This document shows, piece after piece, positions 32,524 through 40,450 of a DNA stretch of 64,000 nt (position 1 is its first letter; each line of letters starts with the position of its first letter). The notes under the pieces were generated by a model that was given only the letters and a program-made list of their open reading frames with translations, was not told the DNA's origin and did not search any database. The position numbers and the translations under genes are program-made. This stretch comes from Haladaptatus cibarius D43 (GTDB lineage: Archaea; Halobacteriota; Halobacteria; Halobacteriales; Haladaptataceae), in contig NZ_JDTH01000002.1 in NCBI RefSeq assembly GCF_000710615.1, positions 1,108,082 through 1,172,081 of the forward strand, read 5' to 3'.

Positions 32524-32667
32524 TTACTGTCTCGGTGTGACGATTTGTTCGCTTCCACAGTCGGGGCAGAGTTTTCGCTCGTCGTCGAACGCTTTTCCAC
32601 AGCCAGTACAGACGTAGGTCGGTCGGGGGTCTTCGTCGCTGCCGAACAGTCGGTTGATGATGCTCAT
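32524..32667 (-). CDS. 47-residue zinc-ribbon protein
   Basis: A small frame reads MSIINRLFGSDEDPRPTYVC then CGKAFDDERKLCPDCGSEQI, giving two CxxC zinc knuckles (CTGC and CPDC). It is below normal size limits for gene callers but has host codon use, a clean start and a stop in a gap that is otherwise empty. It lies just 143 bases from the other zinc ribbon, so the pair may be related in function. Confidence 0.65.
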   Translation of the reverse strand: MSIINRLFGSDEDPRPTYVCTGCGKAFDDERKLCPDCGSEQIVTPRQ

Positions 32668-32742
32668 GCCCCGGAGAATCCACTGGAAAGACCTTATTAT
32701 ACACCGCCTAATCCGGTATCTGGCACACCAATCGCCAGCTAT

Positions 32743-33213
32743 TTACTGCGAATCGACACGTTCGATTGCCTCGATTCCGAGCGTGACGACTTCCGCCGTC
32801 AACCCGTCGTGTTCCCGGAGTCCGTCCGGGGCGAACCACTCCCAGTCATCGCCAGCAACTTCGCCGTCGTCCGGCGAGAGGGTTCGGTTCGCGGACTCTC
32901 CGTAGTAGACGAAATCGATGTGCTGATGGGCGACTTCTCCGTCGAAGCTGTCAATGTCGTAGAGCATGGTGTGTTCCGCGGGCGACAGTTCTCTGCCGAA
33001 ATCGGCGCTAATCGTCGGTTGCGGTTCGAGAAGCGTCACATCCAGTCCGGTTTCCTCCTCGACTTCCCGTAGGGCGGTCTCTCGCGGCAGTTCGTCACGG
33101 TTTAGGTGTCCACCCGGCGGCAACCACATTCCCAGTCTGTCGTGCTCGTGAAGCAAGCACTCGCCGTCGTGGACGGTGTAGGTCGTCGCGGTGAAATGTC
33201 GCGTCGTCTCCAT
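32743..33213 (-). CDS. NUDIX hydrolase
   Basis: This 156-residue NUDIX enzyme has the box GGHLNRDELPRETALREVEEETG (residues 35-57, with REVEEETG), which binds the metal ions. It hydrolyses nucleoside diphosphates linked to other groups. The start is METTRHFTATTYTV, and the whole domain is present. No substrate can be named from the box alone. It stands alone between a zinc-ribbon gene and tfb. Confidence 0.88.
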   Translation of the reverse strand: METTRHFTATTYTVHDGECLLHEHDRLGMWLPPGGHLNRDELPRETALREVEEETGLDVTLLEPQPTISADFGRELSPAEHTMLYDIDSFDGEVAHQHIDFVYYGESANRTLSPDDGEVAGDDWEWFAPDGLREHDGLTAEVVTLGIEAIERVDSQ

Positions 33214-33282
33214 GTAGACAGTGGTTCGCGGTGCCGGTTTACGGTTTCGATTACCGGTCGAAAAAAAGGATTCCGGCCACGT

Positions 33283-34317
33283 TCAGGGCGTTATCGTCCC
33301 TTCTTCCGCATCGAGTAGCTCGTGATATCGGTTTCGAATAGTAACCTCGCTGATGTTCGCTACCTCGCTCACCTCGCTCTGTGTGACCTTCTCGTTGGTC
33401 AGCAGGGCGGCGGCGTACACCGCCGCGGCGGCGAGTCCGACCGGACTCTTGCCGCTGTGGATTTCCTTTTCTGTCGCCGTATCGAGCAATGACCGCGCCC
33501 TGCGCTCGGTTTCGTCGGACAGGTCGAGTTCCGACGCGAACCGGGGAACGTAGCTTTTCGGGTCGGCGGGTTCGATTTCGAGGCCGAGTTCGCGGGCGAC
33601 GTAGCGGTAGGTACGAGCGATTTCGTCCTTCTCGACGCGCGAAACCGCCGTCAGTTCGTCCAAACTGCGCGGAGTTCTGGCCTGTCGCGCCGCGGCATAC
33701 AGAGAGCCAGTCGCAACGCCCTCGATGGAGCGGCCGGGAAGGAGATTTTCATCCAGCGCGCGGCGGTAGATGACGCTGGCCATCTCTCGAACCGAATCCG
33801 GGAGGCCGAGGGCGCTCGCCATGCGGTCGATTTCACCGAGCGCCTGTTTGAGGTTACGCTCCTTGCTGTCGCGGGTGCGGAAGCGCTCGTTCCACTTACG
33901 CAATCTTTGCATCTTCTCGCGCTGGCGCGACCCGAGCGAATTACCGTAGGCGTCCCTATCGCGCCAGTCAATGTTGGTGGAAAGGCCCTTGTCGTGCATC
34001 ATCGTCGTCGTTGGCGCGCCGACGCGAGATTTCTGTTCGCGCTCGCTCGCGTCGAAGGCGCGCCACTCCGGCCCGCGGTCTACTGCATCCTCTTCGACAA
34101 CGAGGCCGCAATCGTCACAGACGCGCTCGCCACGCTCTTCGTCGGTCACCAGCAGACCGCCGCATTCGGGACAGCGTTCTCGCTCATCGAGCGCCTGCTC
34201 GTCAGGGTGGCGCTCACCGGACTGCTGTTCGTCTAACTGCTGTTCGCTGGACTCGGATTTCGTTTGCTCGCCACTGGTCTCCGTTCGTTCGTTTGGTCGA
34301 GTACGTGTATCAGTCAT
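33283..34317 (-). CDS. tfb: Transcription initiation factor TFB
   Basis: This 344-residue TFIIB homologue has a zinc ribbon CPECGG ... CDDCGLVV at residues 49-73, the B-finger/linker WRAFDASEREQKSRVGAP, and two cyclin-like repeats (LKQALGEIDRMASALGL ... and VPRFASELDLSDETERR ...) ending with NISEVTIRNRYHELL. It recruits RNA polymerase to TBP-bound promoters. The acidic N-terminal lead of about 45 residues is longer than in many TFBs. ATG 34317 (MTDTRTRPN) is chosen over the open upstream frame. Haloarchaea carry many tfb copies, so this is one of several. Confidence 0.94.
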   Translation of the reverse strand: MTDTRTRPNERTETSGEQTKSESSEQQLDEQQSGERHPDEQALDERERCPECGGLLVTDEERGERVCDDCGLVVEEDAVDRGPEWRAFDASEREQKSRVGAPTTTMMHDKGLSTNIDWRDRDAYGNSLGSRQREKMQRLRKWNERFRTRDSKERNLKQALGEIDRMASALGLPDSVREMASVIYRRALDENLLPGRSIEGVATGSLYAAARQARTPRSLDELTAVSRVEKDEIARTYRYVARELGLEIEPADPKSYVPRFASELDLSDETERRARSLLDTATEKEIHSGKSPVGLAAAAVYAAALLTNEKVTQSEVSEVANISEVTIRNRYHELLDAEEGTITP

Positions 34318-34589
34318 GGGCGCGTGCTGTCGAAGAAGGATAGAGGTTGGAGAAGCGATAGACGTACTGCATAGGACATGCACCAACTTAAGTCTAGTGT
34401 GATTTTTGAACCATTGTTTCAAGATTATTATTAAGAATCTATCGGTGTCATCTTCACATCGGAAAAGACTGCTGTGTGGTATCAATTTCCGCTTTTCACG
34501 GCAGGTCGGTCGTTCCATACTCGCGCTCAAAACACCGAATGGGGTTGAGTATCGAAACTCTTACCGCTTGCCCGCGGGTTCATCAATAC

Positions 34590-34868
34590 ATGAGCGATAC
34601 GTCTCCCGGGCCTGACGAGGTTCGGCACGTCGCACGGTTGGCCCGTGTGGCCATTTCCGAGGAGGAAGCCGAGCAGTTCGCCGGACAGTTCGCGGACATT
34701 CTGGGGTACTTCGAAACGCTGGACGAGGTTCCGGAAGTCGAACGCGATACCGACCTCGTGAACGTTATGCGCGAGGACGAGATTCGGGACAGCTTAGAAC
34801 AGGAAGACGCATTGGCGAACGCGCCGGAATCGGAAGACGGCTATTTCAAGGGGCCGAACGTCTCATGA
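34590..34868 (+). CDS. gatC: Aspartyl/glutamyl-tRNA amidotransferase subunit C
   Basis: This 92-residue GatC is the small subunit that stabilises GatA in the transamidation of Asp-tRNA(Asn) or Glu-tRNA(Gln). The N-terminus DEVRHVARLARVAISEEEAE is the conserved helix, and the middle DTDLVNVMREDEIRDSLEQE wraps GatA. It starts at ATG 34590 (MSDTSPGPD), close behind a probable TATA box at 34555-34565. It overlaps gatA by ATGA (34865-34868). Confidence 0.93.
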   Translation: MSDTSPGPDEVRHVARLARVAISEEEAEQFAGQFADILGYFETLDEVPEVERDTDLVNVMREDEIRDSLEQEDALANAPESEDGYFKGPNVS

Positions 34869-36139
34869 GCGGAAACGGCACCATCTTCATCACCGAGGAA
34901 ACAATCGAGGGCGAAGCCGACGGCCCGCTTGCCGGAAAGTCGGTCGCCGTCAAGGACAACATCAGCACCGAGGGCATCCGAACCACCTGTGGGTCGGCCA
35001 TGCTGGAAGAGTACGTCCCGCCATACGACGCAACCGTCGTGACGAAGCTGAAAGGCGCTGGTGCGACCATCGTCGGCAAGGCCAACATGGACGAGTTCGG
35101 CATGGGAACGACCACCGAAACCTCCGCCTTCGGCGCGACCGAAAACCCGGTCGCCGAAGGCCGAGTTCCGGGCGGTTCGTCCGGCGGCAGTGCCGCGGCA
35201 GTCGCGGCGGGCGATGCAGACCTCGCGCTCGGCACCGATACCGGCGGTTCGATTCGTTGTCCCGCCGCGTTCTGCGGCGTCGTCGGCATCAAGCCAACCT
35301 ACGGACTCGTCTCGCGCTACGGACTCGTGGCCTACGCCAACAGTCTCGAACAAATCGGCCCGATTGCCCACTCCGTCGAGGAGGCCGCCGAATTGCTGGA
35401 CGTTATCGCAGGGCCAGATGAACACGACGCCACAACCAGAGAGGAAGGCGCGGACGCGAACTATGCCAACGCCACCGACGGCGACGTTGACGGACTCGAC
35501 ATCGGCGTCCCAACAGAACTCGTCGAAGGTGCGGACGAGGGCGTCGTCGAACAGTTCTGGGCCGCCTTGGACGACCTCGAATCGCAGGGTGCGACCGTCC
35601 ACGAAGTGTCGCTCCCGTCGGTCGAACACGCGGTCGAAGCCTACTACGTCATCGCTATGTCGGAAGCGTCCTCCAACCTCGCACGCTACGACGGCGTCCG
35701 ATACGGCCACTCCGGTGGCTACGACGGCAACTGGAACGAGGTCTTCTCGGAAGCCCGCGAAGAGGCCTTCGGCGACGAGGTCAAACGCCGTATCCTCCTC
35801 GGCACCTACGCCCTCTCGGCAGGCTACCACGACAAATACTACAAGAAAGCCCAAGACGCCCGCGCGTGGGTGAAACAGGACTTCGATTCGGCCTTCGAGG
35901 ACGTGGACGTGCTGGCCAGTCCGACCATGCCGACACCGCCGTTCGAACTCGGCGAGAGTCTGGACGACCCGCTCCAGATGTACCTCGCGGACGCGAACAC
36001 GGTTCCAGTAAACCTCGCCAACCTCCCCGCGATTTCGGTTCCCGCGGGCGAAACCGACGGCCTCCCCGTCGGCGTGCAGTTCATCGGGCCGAAGTTCGGC
36101 GAGAAGCAAGTGATTCGAACCGGAAGCGCGCTGGAGTAA
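34865..36139 (+). CDS. gatA: Aspartyl/glutamyl-tRNA amidotransferase subunit A
   Basis: This 424-residue amidase-signature enzyme releases ammonia from glutamine for tRNA transamidation. The Ser-cisSer-Lys triad is visible: KDNISTEG near residue 30 (Lys), GGSSGGSAAAVAAG around 105 and GTDTGGSIRCPAAFCG around 127. The C-terminus ends SALE, shorter than bacterial GatA, as in archaea. GatB is not adjacent. Translational coupling to gatC confirms the assignment. AT-rich DNA begins immediately after the stop. Confidence 0.96.
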   Translation: MSGNGTIFITEETIEGEADGPLAGKSVAVKDNISTEGIRTTCGSAMLEEYVPPYDATVVTKLKGAGATIVGKANMDEFGMGTTTETSAFGATENPVAEGRVPGGSSGGSAAAVAAGDADLALGTDTGGSIRCPAAFCGVVGIKPTYGLVSRYGLVAYANSLEQIGPIAHSVEEAAELLDVIAGPDEHDATTREEGADANYANATDGDVDGLDIGVPTELVEGADEGVVEQFWAALDDLESQGATVHEVSLPSVEHAVEAYYVIAMSEASSNLARYDGVRYGHSGGYDGNWNEVFSEAREEAFGDEVKRRILLGTYALSAGYHDKYYKKAQDARAWVKQDFDSAFEDVDVLASPTMPTPPFELGESLDDPLQMYLADANTVPVNLANLPAISVPAGETDGLPVGVQFIGPKFGEKQVIRTGSALE

Positions 36140-36303
36140 TCGCGGGACGAGAGCGACTGTTTTACACCTATAAAGCTACGTGAAACTGTTACTGAGGAGA
36201 TGGAATATCCGGTAATTAGCTAATGGGATATTCGCGACCAAGTATTGTATATTATTTATTTTTTAATAGAATGTTATATATGCGCTAAAGAGATAGTTAA
36301 CTT

Positions 36304-36669
36304 ATGGACGACAAGACATCAATTGTATCGGGTTTACTAGTGGCAACCACTGCAACGGGAATGATGTATTTTAGCTCTTTTTGGAACTTAAAGTTAGCCA
36401 GTGTTACATTCACAACATATTTTATTGGTGTGGGACTATTGATTAAATATCGTCATCTCATACAATCATCTAGCAATCTTTTTTCTGCGCTATTTGCATT
36501 AACTATCACTCTTGGATCATATCTCGGAGTAACCTCAGATCTTCCAATTAGTTCTGATTTACGAATATCACTAATTATTTTAATATATGGTATTGCTATG
36601 TGTCTATCTGGCATAGTTCTTAGAATTTCACTCAGCAATTATAAAAATCACAAAGAGATAACTGCTTAA
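36304..36669 (+). CDS. Four-helix membrane protein of an AT-rich islet (possible immunity protein)
   Basis: This 121-residue protein has four hydrophobic helices (SGLLVATTATGMMYFSSF, VTFTTYFIGVGLLIK, LFSALFALTITLGSYL and LIILIYGIAMCLSGIVL) and a short basic tail. Codon use is A/T-rich, unlike gatA. It ends 17 bases from the end of the convergent halocin-like precursor gene. Small multi-helix membrane proteins next to bacteriocin precursors are commonly immunity proteins, but no sequence family supports this. Confidence 0.65.
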   Translation: MDDKTSIVSGLLVATTATGMMYFSSFWNLKLASVTFTTYFIGVGLLIKYRHLIQSSSNLFSALFALTITLGSYLGVTSDLPISSDLRISLIILIYGIAMCLSGIVLRISLSNYKNHKEITA

Positions 36670-36686
36670 AATGTTTTATTAATTAT

Positions 36687-37454
36687 CTAGTCGTATTCAC
36701 AAGCGTATCCCACTTTTGTCCTGCTAACCTTATAATTATCGTACACGTTACAATTATCACCAACGACCCACAACGCTAAATTACCACCCGAAGCAATAAC
36801 GCATCCGACTAAGCCACCAGTGGCACAGCTCAGACCCCAAGCAGCAGCAACAATTGCTAAACAATCATAGTTCCAATTGGTACAATTTTCAGAGACCACA
36901 GTATCGCAACCACAGCGATAACAAACGCCTCCTCCCCCTCCACCACCGGGACCAATAGGCTTGCGAATAGTAGCATTATCACCAGTATTTCTGGTACTAC
37001 TAGCGACATATTTTTCGGTAACAGTTGTCACACTCTCATTTTGAACAGTAATTGAGGTTTCTTCATGTTCATCAGTATTTATAATATTCGCGCTTGTGGG
37101 CCTATCTGTCCCGCTGGTCCAGCGGAACACTCCATCAGTTTCAACCTCGGAATTTGATAGTGGGATAGCAGCTAGCTTGAAATCATTCCCCTCCGGAGCT
37201 ATTATCTGTCTATATGTTCCCTCCCCGAATTGGGAAGTCCAACCATGATCTGAAATATAATCTAAAATCTTCAATGATTCTTTTTCATTTTGAATGTTTG
37301 AGATGGTTTGCTCAATCTCAGTTTCAGACAACCTTTCGACATCCCGACGGGATTCTGAGGCTCCAACTGTAGAAGGAAGAAGCGATGCACTACTTGCAAC
37401 GCCAAACTTTTTTAATACGCTTCTACGGTTTATTCTGTCATTTCTAGACATCAT
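36687..37454 (-). CDS. Tat-exported cysteine-rich precursor, halocin C8-like
   Basis: This 255-residue protein has a twin-Arg signal INRRSVLKKFGVASSASLL (residues 8-26) and a pro-region of about 140 residues. A poly-Gly linker (GPGGGGGGGV at about 167-176) leads into a Cys-rich C-terminal domain of about 78 residues containing nine Cys (CYRCGC, DCLAIVAAAWGLSCATGGLVGC, then more) and a hydrophobic Gly/Ala core. This order matches halocin C8 precursors, in which the C-terminal peptide is the antimicrobial and the N-terminal part gives immunity. The spacing of Cys differs, so this may be a new halocin type. The gene is AT-rich and convergent with a small membrane protein. Confidence 0.72.
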   Translation of the reverse strand: MMSRNDRINRRSVLKKFGVASSASLLPSTVGASESRRDVERLSETEIEQTISNIQNEKESLKILDYISDHGWTSQFGEGTYRQIIAPEGNDFKLAAIPLSNSEVETDGVFRWTSGTDRPTSANIINTDEHEETSITVQNESVTTVTEKYVASSTRNTGDNATIRKPIGPGGGGGGGVCYRCGCDTVVSENCTNWNYDCLAIVAAAWGLSCATGGLVGCVIASGGNLALWVVGDNCNVYDNYKVSRTKVGYACEYD

Positions 37455-37806
37455 CTATATGTTTGTTCATATCCACTTTAATTTAATGAAGGGTATAATA
37501 AACATGTATCGTGTATTTATTATTGTCCTCTAAAATAATATGGTCAATTAAGAAAACAACTCAAAATTTTCTTGAGTACTCCAATTAATCGCGTGCAAAT
37601 TCATCGAGCCAAATATTGGAGCGAAGCAGCCAGAAACAGCGAGTGTAGACGAACTAGAAACTGTTTGTAAAAATTCTCTCCTATTCATTGAACCACAGTA
37701 GATTGGTGTGTGAATTAAATTTTCTTAAGGAAAATAGACGCAAGACAAGGAAGTCTCCATCCTCTAAAAACTATTGCTGTTCGTGAACCTACGAAAAGAA
37801 TCCTGT
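37455..37806. other. AT-rich islet end with a Tat/lipobox microprotein
   Basis: Apart from the 46-codon frame at 37548-37688 (separate entry) nothing protein-like is visible. The sequence is A/T-rich up to about 37790, then returns to host composition at the winged-helix gene. The promoter of the halocin-like gene (leftward) should lie at 37460-37510. Confidence 0.45.
37548..37688 (-). CDS. 46-residue Tat signal/lipobox peptide or lipoprotein remnant
   Basis: The frame MNRREFLQTVSSSSTLAVSG is followed by Cys, giving an RREFL twin-Arg motif and the lipobox AVSGC for N-terminal lipidation. The 25 residues after the Cys end in a stop without a domain. It may be the 5' end of a lost Tat lipoprotein gene, such as a partner of the halocin-like precursor, or a genuine tiny lipoprotein. 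It lies 93 bases upstream of the precursor start on the same strand, so the two may share a transcript. Confidence 0.5.
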   Translation of the reverse strand: MNRREFLQTVSSSSTLAVSGCFAPIFGSMNLHAINWSTQENFELFS

Positions 37807-38157
37807 TTACTCCTCGTAGGCGAGGTTCATAATCCACTGCGAAAAGGCGTCGCTTTCGGGGTCGATTTCCTCCTCACCGATGAACGGCGAGAGCATGTCG
37901 CCCGCCATCAGGAGGGCGAAATTGAGGTCTTTCGCGGCGGGGGTGACGAAGTAGGTGTTGTGCCCGTCGTAGACGGTCTTTTCGCGCTGGACGAGTCCCT
38001 TTGCGACCAGCGATTCGACGATTCGACTGCCCTTCCGGGACGAAACGTCGAGCTGTTTCCAGAAGTCGCTCTGGTGGATGCCGCCCGTTTCGCGGACGAG
38101 TTCGAGTCCCGCGAACTCGTCCTCGGTGAGGTCGTCCTCGGACGTGGCCGTGCTCAT
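37807..38157 (-). CDS. Winged-helix transcriptional regulator
   Basis: This 116-residue HTH protein has a helix-turn-helix ETGGIHQSDFWKQLDVSSRKGSR at residues 26-48 and a wing (REKTVYDGHNTYFVTP). It ends with a C-terminal helix rich in Glu (GEEEIDPESDAFSQWIMNL). MarR/Lrp-type small regulators with this shape are frequent in haloarchaea. The open frame extends upstream to 38409, but only ATG 38157 (MSTATSEDD) gives a normal length. The target is unknown; the divergence from host G/C content in the next islet does not extend into it. Confidence 0.8.
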   Translation of the reverse strand: MSTATSEDDLTEDEFAGLELVRETGGIHQSDFWKQLDVSSRKGSRIVESLVAKGLVQREKTVYDGHNTYFVTPAAKDLNFALLMAGDMLSPFIGEEEIDPESDAFSQWIMNLAYEE

Positions 38158-38182
38158 GTTCCATACAGGGACGGGCGGGCGT

Positions 38183-38884
38183 TTAAAGGTGACCTTCCAC
38201 GCTTCGGTACGCCGTCTCGCAAGGTGGGCCATCGGCGAATTCGTAGGTGCCGACGCCCTCGCTGTTGATGGTAACGATGGACGAGGAGCGAGTTCCGTAG
38301 CCATCGCCGTGGACGCACGCCCCGATGTCGTGGTCGCGGAGAACGGTTTTCGCTCGCTCGCGCCACTCCGCAACGGAAGCGTCCTCACTGAGGTCGGGGT
38401 GGACGGCATTTAAAATCCGCTCCGACTTCGGTGCGTCGCAGTTCATTCCTTCGTTGACGACGACGTGGTAGCCCGGTTCGAGGGGCGTCGCTTCGAGGAC
38501 GCCGTCCCACTCCAGAACGCTCGCTTCGTCGGTATCGGCCAGGAAAAGGTTGAATCCGGCGTACTGCCGTTCTGCGAGTTCGTCGTGAACGAATCCGAGG
38601 GCATCGGCGGAGGACTCGTGGGACAAGGTATCCCGAACCAGTAACCCGCGGGAGCGTTCTCCGTCGATTTCGGCCGGTCGGTTCGTCACGCCGACGAACA
38701 GGCCGTGTTCGTTGTAGCCTATCCACGTTCCGCCGGCCTCCTCGTCCTGTGGAGCGACGACGAGGGGGTCGTGGTCAAGGACTGCGGGGGAACGTGACGG
38801 ACGGCCTAACGCCTCATCGCGGTTGGCGGCGGCGACGATTGGCGTTCCGTCGAACACCTGCCACGCGACAATGAGAGTACACAC
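38183..38884 (-). CDS. NRDE/TANGO2-family protein
   Basis: This 233-residue protein starts MCTLIVAWQVFDGTPIVAAANRDE, with the conserved Cys2 and the NRDE motif of the TANGO2 (DUF833) family. GGTWIGYNEHGLFVGVTNRP follows in the conserved segment. The family has an N-terminal nucleophile-hydrolase fold and is linked to heme or lipid handling in eukaryotes, but the prokaryotic role is unclear. It is 72 bases from menE and faces the same way, with no overlap. Confidence 0.88.
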   Translation of the reverse strand: MCTLIVAWQVFDGTPIVAAANRDEALGRPSRSPAVLDHDPLVVAPQDEEAGGTWIGYNEHGLFVGVTNRPAEIDGERSRGLLVRDTLSHESSADALGFVHDELAERQYAGFNLFLADTDEASVLEWDGVLEATPLEPGYHVVVNEGMNCDAPKSERILNAVHPDLSEDASVAEWRERAKTVLRDHDIGACVHGDGYGTRSSSIVTINSEGVGTYEFADGPPCETAYRSVEGHL

Positions 38885-38956
38885 GGCGGTCTGTTGGTTT
38901 CCATCGAATAAAAGGATTCGTTGCAGATAAACTGACGAAACCCGACGGAAATGTCC

Positions 38957-40450
38957 CTACCGTAGTCGCTCGCGGACTGCTTCGCGGTCGATGGTTCCGG
39001 AGGTGGTTCGCGGCAGTTCCGCCGCCGTTTCGAGCAGTCTGGGGTGCTTGTATCCTGCAAGGCGGCCCTCGCAGAACTCCCGAACTGATTCGAGGGACAT
39101 CGTTTCCACCTCATCACCTACTGGAACGACGAGCGCGCCGATTCGCTCGCCCCATTCGTCGTCTTCGACGCCGACGACCGCAACCTCCCGAATCCCGGGA
39201 TGTTCCCGGAGTACGGCCACAACCTCTCCGGGGTGGACGTTCTCCCCCCCGGTGACGATTCGGTCGGAACGCCGGTTCAGCACCCAGATACGGCCCCCCT
39301 CGTCGCGGTAGCCAATGTCGCCGGTGTGTAGGCCGTAGTCGCCGAACGCTTCCGCTGTCGCCTCCGAATTGCCGTAGTAGCCTGCCATGACCGTTGGGCC
39401 GGAGACGACGAGTTCGCCCGCGGTGCCCGGTTCGGTCGGGTTTCCGTCTTCGTCGAGAACCGTAACGTCGGTGAACATGAGCGGTCGGCCGACCGTCCCG
39501 AGACGTGAAAACGCCTCCGCGGGTCTGGCGGTGGCGATTTGCGACGCAGTTTCGGTCATTCCGTAGGTCGGGTGAACTGGAACCTCGCGTTTTTCGCATT
39601 CACGAACCAGTTCGTTGCGGGCAGGCGCCCCGCCGAGCAGGACGAATCGAAGGGAATCAGAAATAGTTCCGGCGTCTAACATTCGGCGGAGCATCGTCGG
39701 AACGAGCGAGATACCGGTTGCGCCGTACTTCCGAACGTTTTCTAGCGTCTCCTCGGGGTCAAATCCGGTTCCAGTTTGAACCACCACGGTGGTTCCGTAC
39801 AGCGTGGAACGCAGGAGGGGAGCGAGTCCGCCCATGTGGTAGGTCGAAAGGCAGAGGTGCCAGCGGTCGTCGGGAAGGACGCCGAGCCGAAACGCCGAGG
39901 CGGTCGCGCTGGCAAACAAATTCCCCATCGTGAGGACAACGGCCTTCGGATTGCCGGTCGTTCCCGAGGTGAACAACATCACTTGCGGGTCGTCGTGTGA
40001 CCACCGTTTCGCCGTGAATCCGACTCGTTCGCACTCGCCGAGGGTCGCGTCGGTCGATGCATCGACCGACGCGACCGGAACGTCCCCGGGAATTTCGCGG
40101 GCAGTCGATTTTGTTTCGGCCTCACAGACGAGTGCCGACAGGTCGGTGTGACCGACCTGTCGGCGAAGTTCTGGTTCTGCGAGGCGAACGTTCAGCGGCA
40201 CCAGCACGCACCCGAGTCGCACCGCGGCGTGAACGAGCCGAATCGACGCCATTCGCGTTTCCATCAGAATACCGAGATGGTCGCCCGCGCGAAGACCGAG
40301 TCCGGCGAGTTGTCCCGCGGTTTCTTCCACGGCAGAGTCGAGGTCGGCATACGTCCACTGTTTCCCGTCTTCGGCCTCGATGAGCGCGGTCGCTTCCGGC
40401 GACACGTCGGCCCTGTGTGCGAGCCAATCTACCGTATTTTGGGGGTTCAT
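38957..40450 (-). CDS. menE: o-Succinylbenzoate-CoA ligase (acyl-CoA synthetase)
   Basis: This 497-residue ANL-superfamily adenylating enzyme has the P-loop motif MLFTSGTTGNPKAV at about residue 160, PTYGMTETAS around 285, GELVVSGPTVMAGYY, and the C-terminal hinge LHTGDIGYRDEGG ... NRRSDRIVTGGENV. It activates o-succinylbenzoate with CoA in menaquinone synthesis. The start ATG 40450 overlaps menC by four bases (ATGA), placing it third in a menA-menC-menE operon, which justifies menE over a general acyl-CoA ligase. Confidence 0.92.
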   Translation of the reverse strand: MNPQNTVDWLAHRADVSPEATALIEAEDGKQWTYADLDSAVEETAGQLAGLGLRAGDHLGILMETRMASIRLVHAAVRLGCVLVPLNVRLAEPELRRQVGHTDLSALVCEAETKSTAREIPGDVPVASVDASTDATLGECERVGFTAKRWSHDDPQVMLFTSGTTGNPKAVVLTMGNLFASATASAFRLGVLPDDRWHLCLSTYHMGGLAPLLRSTLYGTTVVVQTGTGFDPEETLENVRKYGATGISLVPTMLRRMLDAGTISDSLRFVLLGGAPARNELVRECEKREVPVHPTYGMTETASQIATARPAEAFSRLGTVGRPLMFTDVTVLDEDGNPTEPGTAGELVVSGPTVMAGYYGNSEATAEAFGDYGLHTGDIGYRDEGGRIWVLNRRSDRIVTGGENVHPGEVVAVLREHPGIREVAVVGVEDDEWGERIGALVVPVGDEVETMSLESVREFCEGRLAGYKHPRLLETAAELPRTTSGTIDREAVRERLR

